Assembly: GCA_021776145.1 (NCBI GenBank)
Contig: JAJFGM010000088.1
Location: 1 to 5,945, forward strand
From: Kiloniellaceae bacterium
GTDB taxonomy: Bacteria > Pseudomonadota > Alphaproteobacteria > Kiloniellales > Kiloniellaceae
Length of the DNA stretch: 5,945 nt
Reading direction: 5' to 3'
Part shown: piece by piece, positions 1-5,280 of the stretch
How positions within the stretch are numbered: the first letter of the stretch is position 1
Layout of the letters: each line of letters starts with the position of its first letter
The notes under the pieces: model-generated
Told to the model about the DNA's origin: nothing
Databases searched by the model: none
What the model saw: the letters and a program-made list of their open reading frames with translations, nothing else
Position numbers and translations under genes: made by a program

Positions 1-16
1 CTATCGGCTATTCGCA

Positions 17-607
17 TCAGCCATCCTCCGTTGCTGCGACGGCATCCTCATCGACTGCCGCGGCCCAGTTCGGTGTGTCGAGGACGATCTTGGCGAGCAA
101 ATTGGAAAGCGTCTTGCGTTCCGACGCCGACAGCGTGCGCAGCATGCGCTCTTCGAAGAGCACGAACTGCGGCAGGGATTCGTCGAACATCGTACGCCCG
201 GCCGGCAAGAGGTGCAGCGTCTGATTGCGGCGGTCCGCGGTGCCGGTACGGCGCTCGATGAGGCCAAGGCGGCACAGCTTGTTGATCGCACGGCTGAGCG
301 TATTCTTGGGAAATCCCGACGACAGGCTGATGTCGCGCGCCACCGTGCCGTCGATCAGGCCGAGCGAATAGATCACGACGAATTCCGGCCGGCTGAGCCC
401 GGTCCGCTGCTTGACCCAGCCGTAAAGCGGCGTGTTGTAGTGCAGGGCGATGTGATTGAAGCGAAAGGCGAACCAGCAGGGATTGCGCCACAACTTGGCC
501 TCGGTCAGTTCCGCCAGCCCGGTACTTCCGATTCCTATGGGCGCGGGCCCGATCGGCTCAGGGAAGGCGTCCGTCGCATGTTTCGGAATTTGCTTGAGGT
601 TGGCCAT
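17..607 (-). CDS. MarR-family winged helix-turn-helix transcriptional regulator
   Basis: Predicted 196-residue cytoplasmic DNA-binding protein, probably a dimeric ligand-responsive repressor. Residues about 72-140 read as a MarR winged helix: SRPEFVVIYSLGL at 72-84, then a helix-turn-helix around 88-111 containing GFPKNTLSRAINKL, then the wing with GLIERRTGTADRRNQT at 115-130 and LLPAG at 133-137. The wing pattern of arginines, an aspartate and LLPAG corresponds to the family's DxR...LTxxG region. Helices at about 140-178 would form part of the dimer interface. Residues 1-36 are a proline- and glycine-rich extension absent from typical 140-160-residue MarR proteins, and the C-terminus is an acidic tail. 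The ATG at 607 was chosen because the frame stays open to 790 only across the intergenic control DNA, and no other start codon lies near. Its Shine-Dalgarno is poor: GGGG only 2 bases upstream. It is divergent from the importer operon, so it probably controls that operon and itself. The ligand is unknown. Confidence 0.9.
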   Translation of the reverse strand: MANLKQIPKHATDAFPEPIGPAPIGIGSTGLAELTEAKLWRNPCWFAFRFNHIALHYNTPLYGWVKQRTGLSRPEFVVIYSLGLIDGTVARDISLSSGFPKNTLSRAINKLCRLGLIERRTGTADRRNQTLHLLPAGRTMFDESLPQFVLFEERMLRTLSASERKTLSNLLAKIVLDTPNWAAAVDEDAVAATEDG

Positions 608-619
608 GGCCCCACATTT

Positions 620-635
620 AGTTCCAATTCGAACT
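620..635. promoter_or_regulatory. Candidate operator 1, 16-bp palindrome in the divergent intergenic region
   Basis: The sequence AGTTCCAATTCGAACT matches its own reverse complement at 14 of 16 positions. The size and symmetry fit a MarR dimer site. It shares the octamer AGTTCCAA with the second palindrome at 673-690. It lies 13 bases upstream of the regulator start codon and ends where a possible forward -35 element begins, so a bound dimer could affect both promoters. The symmetry is seen directly; assignment to the MarR protein is inferred. Confidence 0.55.
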
Positions 636-663
636 TGACTGCATGATTGTTGCCTTACATCCT
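635..663 (+). promoter_or_regulatory. Possible promoter for the importer operon
   Basis: TTGACT at 635-640 is a good sigma-70 type -35 element. The matching -10 is weak: TACATC at 656-661 (15-base spacer) or CATCCT at 658-663 (17-base spacer). A start near 668-671 would give a leader of about 105 bases. The -35 touches candidate operator 1. The weak -10 makes the call tentative; an activator or another sigma factor is possible. Confidence 0.3.
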
Positions 664-674
664 GGGGAAAACAA
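646..674 (-). promoter_or_regulatory. Possible promoter for the MarR-type regulator gene
   Basis: On the minus strand, TTGTTT (669-674) and AACAAT (646-651) stand 17 bases apart. They match the sigma-70 consensus at 3 of 6 and 4 of 6 positions. Transcription would start near 638-640, about 30 bases before the ATG. This arrangement puts one candidate operator over the -35 and the other just past the start site, as expected for autorepression. Both elements are weak. Confidence 0.25.
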
Positions 675-690
675 GTTCCAAATGGAATTT
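673..690. promoter_or_regulatory. Candidate operator 2, 18-bp palindrome with the same core
   Basis: The core is TTCCA, a 2-base spacer, then TGGAA. The flanking AA and TT also pair, giving 7 of 9 matched positions per half. The octamer AGTTCCAA at 674-681 repeats that at 620-627 on the same strand, exactly 54 bp away, or about five helical turns. It would overlap the possible -35 of the regulator gene and lie just downstream of the likely start of the importer transcript. The binding protein is inferred, not shown. Confidence 0.55.
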
Positions 691-746
691 TCGGCGCAGA
701 GGGCCGAAGTTGTCTCCGCGCCGGAGACCGACGCCTGGGCGTCGGT
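690..746 (+). other. Structured leader: three consecutive inverted repeats before the binding-protein gene
   Basis: Three inverted repeats follow one another. The first pairs TTCGGC (690-695) with GCCGAA (703-708) across a 7-base loop. The second pairs GTCTCCG (712-718) with CGGAGAC (722-728) across 3 bases. The third is ACCGACGCC (727-735), TG, GGCGTCGGT (738-746), a perfect 9-bp palindrome with a 2-base centre. The second and third overlap by two bases, so they could not both form fully in RNA. They end 16 bases before the Shine-Dalgarno. They may be RNA hairpins that protect or regulate the message, or the third may be a DNA operator for another regulator. No known riboswitch was recognised. 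Confidence 0.45.
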
Positions 747-762
747 ACTGTGTGGCTTTGCA

Positions 763-768
763 AGGAGA
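763..768 (+). promoter_or_regulatory. Ribosome binding site of the solute-binding protein gene
   Basis: AGGAGA lies 6 bases before the ATG at 775. This, together with the signal peptide that begins there, decides the start against the in-frame ATG at 643, which would place the control region inside the gene. Confidence 0.85.
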
Positions 769-774
769 CAGGAA

Positions 775-2364
775 ATGAAAATCGGGACACTGCTGAAGGC
801 CGGGACGCTTGCCTTCGCCATGACTTTTACAGCGACAGCGGCGACAGCCCAAACCTTGACCGTCGGCGTTCGTGGCGGTCCGGAATCGATGGACCCGCAC
901 TATTCCGCGCTGGGCGTGCATGCCGACGCGATGAAGCACGTCTTCGACACCCTGGTATGGTCGGGCGACGACATTCAGATCGAACCGGGGCTCGCCGAGT
1001 CCTGGAAACCGGTCGACGACACGACCTGGGAGTTCAAACTTCGGAAGGGCGTCAAGTTCCACGACGGCTCGGATTTCACCGCCGAGGACGTCAAGTTCTC
1101 CATCGAGCGCATCCCCGAGGTGACCGGCCCGACGACACTGATGATCTATGTGCGCCGCGTGCAAGAAGTCGTGATTGTCGACTCCCACACCGTGCACATG
1201 AAGACCGACGGCCCGGCGGCGACCCTGCCGAACGATTTCGTCCGGCTCTTCATCGTCTCGCACAAGGCGGCCAAGGAGTATTCGACCAAGGAGACGGCGC
1301 CCGAGGGCTTCAACTCTGGCAAGGCGATGATCGGCACCGGTCCCTACAAGTACGTCTCATGGGAGCCCAAGGGCGATCTGGTGCTGGAACGCTATGACGG
1401 CTACTGGCGCGGCAAGGGCGACTGGGAAAAGGTCGTGCGCAAGGAAATGCCGAACGACTCCTCCAGGCTGGCCGCTCTCAAGGCCGGTCAGGTCGACCTC
1501 ATCAACTATGTCTCCTCGGCGGACTGGCAGGCCTTGAAGGCCGATTCCGCGATCGATACTTTCCTCGCCGACAGCGTCTATGTCATGAACCTGCAGCTCG
1601 ACCAGCGTGAGCAGACACCCAAGGTCTATGACAACGACGGCAATGTGCTGGCCAAGAACCCCCTGCGCGATCACAGGGTGCGTCAGGCGATCGACCTCGC
1701 CATCGACCGTGAAACCATGGTCGATGTCGTGCTCGAAGGCCTTGGCACACCCGCCAACCAGCTCATGTCCAAGGGCTTCTTTGGCTGGAGCGCGCGTGTG
1801 CCGGAACGCAAGCCGGACCCGGCTAAGGCCAAGCAACTCTTGGCCGAGGCAGGTTTTCCGGATGGCTTCCAGATGGATCTCTACTGCACCAGCGACCGCT
1901 TGCCGGGCGACGGCGCCATCTGCCAGGGTCTTGGCCAGATGTTCGCGCAGGTCGGCATCAAGACCAACGTCAATGCCATTTCACGTTCAATCTACTTCCC
2001 GGCCCAGGCCAAGCGGGAGTACTCGGTCTTCATGAATGGCTGGGGCACGCTGACCGGCGAGGCCTCCTATACCCTGGGCTCGATGGCGCACTCGCCGGCT
2101 CCCGAGCTCAAGCTCGGCGCCTTCAACCGCACCGACTACTCGAACCCCAAGGTCGACAGCCTGCTGCAGGACGCAATGCAGGAACTCGACGATGCCAGGC
2201 GCAAAGATCTTTTCGAGCAGGCGATGGATCAGATCATGGAGGACCGCGCCTACATCTCGATCGTCAACCTGCAGACCGTGTGGGCGGCCAAGAAGGGCAC
2301 TCTGAAGATGACGCCGCGCACCGACGAGGATACCCTGGCGTTCTTCATCAAGTCCGCGAACTGA
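775..2364 (+). CDS. Periplasmic solute-binding protein of a peptide/nickel-type ABC importer (SBP_bac_5 family)
   Basis: A 529-residue secreted receptor that would bind the solute in the periplasm and deliver it to the membrane permeases. The N-terminus is a Sec signal peptide: MKIGTLLKAG, a hydrophobic stretch, and an ATA cleavage site after about residue 25. There is no lipobox cysteine, so the protein should be soluble. Family landmarks follow: SMDPHYS near 38; GLAESWKP and WEFKLRKGVKFHDG ending at 98; TAEDVKFSIER after it; IGTGPYKY at 186-193; YDGYW; the D..VRQAIDLAIDR segment near 300-314; and DPAKAKQLLAEAGFPDGF ending at 365. Length is normal for the family (about 500-540). Two cysteines of the mature protein, 371 and 383, lie 12 residues apart and may form a disulfide. 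Such proteins bind dipeptides, oligopeptides, nickel chelates, glutathione, opines or sugars. The sequence does not tell which, so no gene symbol is given. It is first in the operon, and a strong stem-loop follows it. Confidence 0.95.
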   Translation: MKIGTLLKAGTLAFAMTFTATAATAQTLTVGVRGGPESMDPHYSALGVHADAMKHVFDTLVWSGDDIQIEPGLAESWKPVDDTTWEFKLRKGVKFHDGSDFTAEDVKFSIERIPEVTGPTTLMIYVRRVQEVVIVDSHTVHMKTDGPAATLPNDFVRLFIVSHKAAKEYSTKETAPEGFNSGKAMIGTGPYKYVSWEPKGDLVLERYDGYWRGKGDWEKVVRKEMPNDSSRLAALKAGQVDLINYVSSADWQALKADSAIDTFLADSVYVMNLQLDQREQTPKVYDNDGNVLAKNPLRDHRVRQAIDLAIDRETMVDVVLEGLGTPANQLMSKGFFGWSARVPERKPDPAKAKQLLAEAGFPDGFQMDLYCTSDRLPGDGAICQGLGQMFAQVGIKTNVNAISRSIYFPAQAKREYSVFMNGWGTLTGEASYTLGSMAHSPAPELKLGAFNRTDYSNPKVDSLLQDAMQELDDARRKDLFEQAMDQIMEDRAYISIVNLQTVWAAKKGTLKMTPRTDEDTLAFFIKSAN

Positions 2365-2385
2365 GCGCGGCAGTCGTACCGCGAG

Positions 2386-2415
2386 GCGGGCCGGGCGCAG
2401 CGTCGCCCGGCCCGC
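2386..2415 (+). terminator. Perfect 12-bp GC stem-loop between binding-protein and permease genes
   Basis: GCGGGCCGGGCG (2386-2397) pairs perfectly with CGCCCGGCCCGC (2404-2415) around a 6-base loop, CAGCGT. The tail GTCGTTTCT has only a short T run. A smaller stem, CGCGG (2366-2370) with CCGCG (2379-2383), stands just before it. It may be a leaky intrinsic terminator or a 3'-end stabiliser. Either would raise binding-protein mRNA above permease mRNA, as known for other binding-protein operons. Full termination is unlikely, since no promoter is evident in the remaining 44 bases before the next gene. Confidence 0.65.
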
Positions 2416-2443
2416 GTCGTTTCTGAGTCAATTCTTCGTAACC

Positions 2444-2448
2444 GGAGG
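2444..2448 (+). promoter_or_regulatory. Ribosome binding site of the first permease gene
   Basis: GGAGG ends 11 bases before the ATG at 2460, longer than the ideal 5-9. No nearer in-frame start exists, so the start stands but initiation may be modest. This fits a lower need for permease than for binding protein. Confidence 0.6.
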
Positions 2449-2459
2449 CCGCCCGGGTA

Positions 2460-3434
2460 ATGTCCGGCTACGTCATTCAAAGATGCCTTCAGGCAATCGT
2501 CGTGATGCTGGCCATGTCGGCCATCGTCTTCGTCGGGGTCTACGCCATCGGCAACCCGATGGAGGTGCTGATCCCGATGGACGCGACGCAGGACATCCGC
2601 GAGATGATCATTGCCCGCTTTGGCCTCGACCGGCCGCTGTGGGAACAGTATCTCGTCTTCCTGGGCAACGTCCTGCAGGGTGATTTCGGCCGCTCGTTCG
2701 TCTACTCGATGCCGGTCACCGAGCTGATCCTCAGCCGTCTGCCGGCAACCCTCGAGCTGACCCTGTTGGCGGTTCTCGGCGCGACGCTGATCGGCGTACC
2801 ACTTGGCATCTGGGCCGGCTACCGGCCCGACGCGATCTCGTCGAAGACCATCATGGGCGTTTCCATCCTCGGCTTCTCGGTGCCAAGCTTCTGGGTCGGG
2901 CTGATCCTCATCCTCACCTTCGCGGTGTGGCTTGGCTGGCTGCCGGCCGGCGGCCGCGGCCCGGTTGTCGAGGTGTTCGGGGTCGGCTGGAGCATCTTCA
3001 GCCTGGAAGGCCTGTCCCATACCCTGCTGCCGGCGATCAACCTGGCGCTCTTCAAGCTGGCCATGCTGATCCGCCTGGCCCGCGCCGGCACCCGGGAAAT
3101 CATGCTGACCGACACCATCAAGTTCGCCCGCGCCGCCGGCCTTGCCGAAACGACCATCGTCAGGCGCCATGTCCTGAAGCTCATCGCGGCGCCCATCGTC
3201 ACGGTCTTTGGTCTGGAGTTCGGCTCGACCCTGGCCTTCGCGGTGGTCACCGAGACGATCTTTTCGTGGCCCGGTCTCGGCAAGCTGATCATCGATTCCA
3301 TCACCAACCTCGACCGGCCGGTGATGGTCGCCTATCTCATTCTGGTCGCCTTGCTCTTCGTCACCATCAACCTGGTGATCGATCTCGCCTACGCCGCGCT
3401 CGATCCGCGGGTCAGCCGGGGCCAAGCCGCATGA
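2460..3434 (+). CDS. ABC importer inner-membrane permease, DppB/OppB type
   Basis: A 324-residue integral membrane protein, one half of the translocation channel. Hydrophobic segments lie at about 9-31, 97-120, 131-158, 187-207, 241-268 and 287-313, giving the six spans usual for DppB. Other family marks are FGLDRPLWEQY (54-64), GDFGRS (74-79), the stretch TETIFSWPGLGKLI (264-277) and the C-terminal LDPR (314-317). The cytoplasmic coupling loop (EAA loop) is seen as KFARAAGLAETTIVRRHVLK (221-240), with its conserved glycine at 227. That loop should contact one of the two ATPases. Its last four bases, ATGA, overlap the start of the second permease gene. The assignment to family is firm. The Dpp, Opp, Gsi and Ddp systems share this fold, so the solute remains unknown. 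Confidence 0.95.
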   Translation: MSGYVIQRCLQAIVVMLAMSAIVFVGVYAIGNPMEVLIPMDATQDIREMIIARFGLDRPLWEQYLVFLGNVLQGDFGRSFVYSMPVTELILSRLPATLELTLLAVLGATLIGVPLGIWAGYRPDAISSKTIMGVSILGFSVPSFWVGLILILTFAVWLGWLPAGGRGPVVEVFGVGWSIFSLEGLSHTLLPAINLALFKLAMLIRLARAGTREIMLTDTIKFARAAGLAETTIVRRHVLKLIAAPIVTVFGLEFGSTLAFAVVTETIFSWPGLGKLIIDSITNLDRPVMVAYLILVALLFVTINLVIDLAYAALDPRVSRGQAA

Positions 3435-4312
3435 CCGAGGACGATTCCCCCCTTCGCCGTTTCTGGATCGGCTTTCGCGAAAACAAAGTCGCCGTCCTCG
3501 CCTTGGGAGTCGTCACCGCGATTGTCGTTCTTGCCGTGACGGCACCGCTGATCGCGCCCCAGGACCCCTATGATCTTGGCGGCTTGTCGCTGCTCGACGC
3601 GCGCCGTCCGCCCGGACACAGCGGTAGCGGCGGTTATGTCCATTGGCTCGGCACCGATGCCCAGGGTCGCGATCTTGTCTCGGCGATCCTCTACGGATTG
3701 AGAATTTCGGTGCAGATCGGGCTCATGGCCGGCGGCGTCGCGCTGACGGTAGGCGCCACCTTGGGAGTCACCGCGGCCTACGCCGGCGGCTTCTTCGAAA
3801 CCCTGGTCATGCGCGTCATCGACCTACAGCTCTCTTTCCCGGCGATCCTGCTGGCGCTGGTCCTGGTCGCCCTGCTCGGCCAGGGCAAGGCCCAGTTGGT
3901 CACGGCTTTGGTCGCCGCGCAGTACGCCTATTTCGCGCGCACGGCCTATGGCGCGGCCACCTCGGAACGGCGCAAGGATTACATCGAAGCGGCCATGGCG
4001 ACGCCGCTGTCGCGCTGGCGCGTCGTCTTCCGCCACCTGTTGCCCAACTGCATGCCGCCGCTGATCGTCGTCGCGACGGTGCAGATCGCCAACTCGATCG
4101 CGCTCGAGGCAACACTGTCCTTTCTCGGCCTCGGCCTGCCGGTCACCGAACCGTCCCTCGGCATGCTGATCTCCAACGGATTCGTTTATATGATGAGCGG
4201 CCGTTACTGGATTTCGGTCTATCCGGGGATCGCCCTGATCGTCCTGATCGTGGCGATCAATCTGGTTGGCGATCAGGTTCGCGACCAGTTGAATCCGCGG
4301 CTCAACCGATGA
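3431..4312 (+). CDS. ABC importer inner-membrane permease, DppC/OppC type
   Basis: A 293-residue partner of the preceding permease. It begins with a short cytoplasmic N-terminus (RRFWIGFRENKVAVLALG, the OppC N-terminal pattern). A first membrane span follows at about 20-41 and a periplasmic stretch with QDPYDL. The landmark HWLGTDAQGRDLVSAILYG (71-89) then opens the main transport domain. Further spans fall at about 94-117, 133-150, 154-170, 209-232 and 262-283. The EAA coupling loop is YIEAAMATPLSRWRVVFRHL (184-203). The glycine normally found three residues after EAA is proline 192 here, with no gap in the alignment. The start is an ATGA overlap with the upstream gene; GGGG at 3418-3421 may help initiation. 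Length is normal for DppC (about 280-300). With the DppB-type partner it forms the heterodimeric pore. Confidence 0.95.
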   Translation: MTEDDSPLRRFWIGFRENKVAVLALGVVTAIVVLAVTAPLIAPQDPYDLGGLSLLDARRPPGHSGSGGYVHWLGTDAQGRDLVSAILYGLRISVQIGLMAGGVALTVGATLGVTAAYAGGFFETLVMRVIDLQLSFPAILLALVLVALLGQGKAQLVTALVAAQYAYFARTAYGAATSERRKDYIEAAMATPLSRWRVVFRHLLPNCMPPLIVVATVQIANSIALEATLSFLGLGLPVTEPSLGMLISNGFVYMMSGRYWISVYPGIALIVLIVAINLVGDQVRDQLNPRLNR

Positions 4313-5280
4313 GCGCGCCGATCCTCGAGGTGCGTGACCTCCGCACGCACTTCTTCACCCGTGCCGGTGTCGTCAAGGCGGTGGACGGCGTGTCCTTGTC
4401 GCTGCAGCCGGGCCACATTCTCGGTCTCGTCGGCGAAAGCGGGTCCGGCAAGACGGTCACCGGCTTTTCGATCCTCGGCCTTGTCGACCCGCCCGGGCGG
4501 ATCGTCAGCGGGTCGATCCGCCTCGACGGCGAAGAGCTCGTCGGCATGTCAAACACGGCCTTGCGCCAGCTGCGCGGCCGACGCATCTCGATGGTCTTCC
4601 AGGACCCGATGATGACCCTGAACCCGGTGTTGTCGGTGGGCGAGCAGATGTCGCTGGCCATTCGTGCCCACGAGGCGGTCTCGGACCAGGCGGCGCGCGA
4701 CCATGCCGCGCGGGTCCTCGGTCAGGTTGGAATTCCCGATGCCCGCGCCCGGCTCGATGCCTATCCGCACGAATTCTCCGGCGGCATGCGCCAGCGCGTG
4801 GCCATTGCCATCGCCATGTCGCATAGCCCGGACGTGATTGTCGCCGACGAGCCGACGACGGCGCTCGACGTCTCGATCCAGGCACAGATCCTGCACGAGA
4901 TCAGGGAGCTGTCGCGCGACAGCGGCACGGCGCTGCTGTGGATCAGCCACGACCTCGCCACCGTGTCGAGCCTGTCGGAGCGGATCCTGGTGATGTATGC
5001 CGGCAAGATCGTCGAAGAGGGGCCGACGGCCAGCGTCTTGCGCGATCCGCGCCATCCCTATACCCGCGGATTGCTCGACTCGATGCCGGCGATCGCCGAA
5101 CCCGGGCAGATGCTGCGGCAGATCCCCGGCACTACCCCGTCCTTGTTGTCGCTGCCGCCCGGCTGTCCCTTCGCGCCGCGTTGTACGCGGGCCAGCGAGC
5201 AGTGCCGAAACGACCCGCCGTTCCTGGTCGACAGAGAGCGCGGTTACCGCTGCCACCACCCGTTGGAACCGGCGTTATGA
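4309..5280 (+). CDS. ABC importer ATPase, DppD/OppD type
   Basis: A 323-residue cytoplasmic ATPase, one of two that drive import. All catalytic motifs are intact: Walker A GESGSGKT (42-49), Q-loop Q98, signature FSGGMRQR (156-163), Walker B VIVADE (176-181), D-loop ALD (185-187) and switch histidine H214. The C-terminal oligopeptide/dipeptide extension after residue about 235 includes HPYTRGLLDSMP (249-260) and a cysteine cluster, C286, C292, C299 and C315. In related Dpp-type ATPases this cluster has been reported to hold a 4Fe-4S centre; binding here is inferred. The start is taken from the ATGA overlap at 4309-4312. No clear Shine-Dalgarno precedes it, which suggests translation coupled to the upstream gene. 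It pairs with the following ATPase gene as in dppD-dppF. Confidence 0.95.
   Translation: MSAPILEVRDLRTHFFTRAGVVKAVDGVSLSLQPGHILGLVGESGSGKTVTGFSILGLVDPPGRIVSGSIRLDGEELVGMSNTALRQLRGRRISMVFQDPMMTLNPVLSVGEQMSLAIRAHEAVSDQAARDHAARVLGQVGIPDARARLDAYPHEFSGGMRQRVAIAIAMSHSPDVIVADEPTTALDVSIQAQILHEIRELSRDSGTALLWISHDLATVSSLSERILVMYAGKIVEEGPTASVLRDPRHPYTRGLLDSMPAIAEPGQMLRQIPGTTPSLLSLPPGCPFAPRCTRASEQCRNDPPFLVDRERGYRCHHPLEPAL

Noticed and set aside
48..646. Open frames on both strands within the MarR-type gene (48-491 minus, 212-646 plus)
   Set aside because: Alternate-frame readings of a GC-rich gene, without motifs and without plausible ribosome sites.
643..774. Earlier ATG at 643 for the binding-protein gene
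   Set aside because: It would bury the signal peptide inside the protein and place the operator and leader repeats in coding sequence. ATG 775 has a good Shine-Dalgarno.
608..790. Longer N-terminus for the MarR-type gene from an ATG at 790
   Set aside because: The extra 61 residues are low-complexity Arg/Pro/Ser readings of control DNA and would overlap the binding-protein start.
2250..3425. 391-codon open frame on the minus strand opposite the first permease gene
   Set aside because: The predicted protein is a string of Asp, Glu, Gln, Arg and His with no fold pattern, as expected when a hydrophobic membrane gene in GC-rich DNA is read backwards. The plus-strand gene has clear family motifs.
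2927..3430. Upstream extension of the second permease frame to an ATG at 2927
   Set aside because: This part is Arg/Pro/His-rich out-of-frame reading of the first permease. The ATG at 3431 in an ATGA overlap matches the normal DppC N-terminus.
3643..4308. Upstream extension of the DppD-type ATPase frame to 3643
   Set aside because: It is a shadow of the second permease gene. The ATPase domain begins at once after the ATG at 4309.
4549..5259. 236-codon minus-strand open frame opposite the DppD-type ATPase gene
   Set aside because: Antisense shadow rich in Arg, Gly, Asp and His. The plus strand carries all ABC ATPase motifs.
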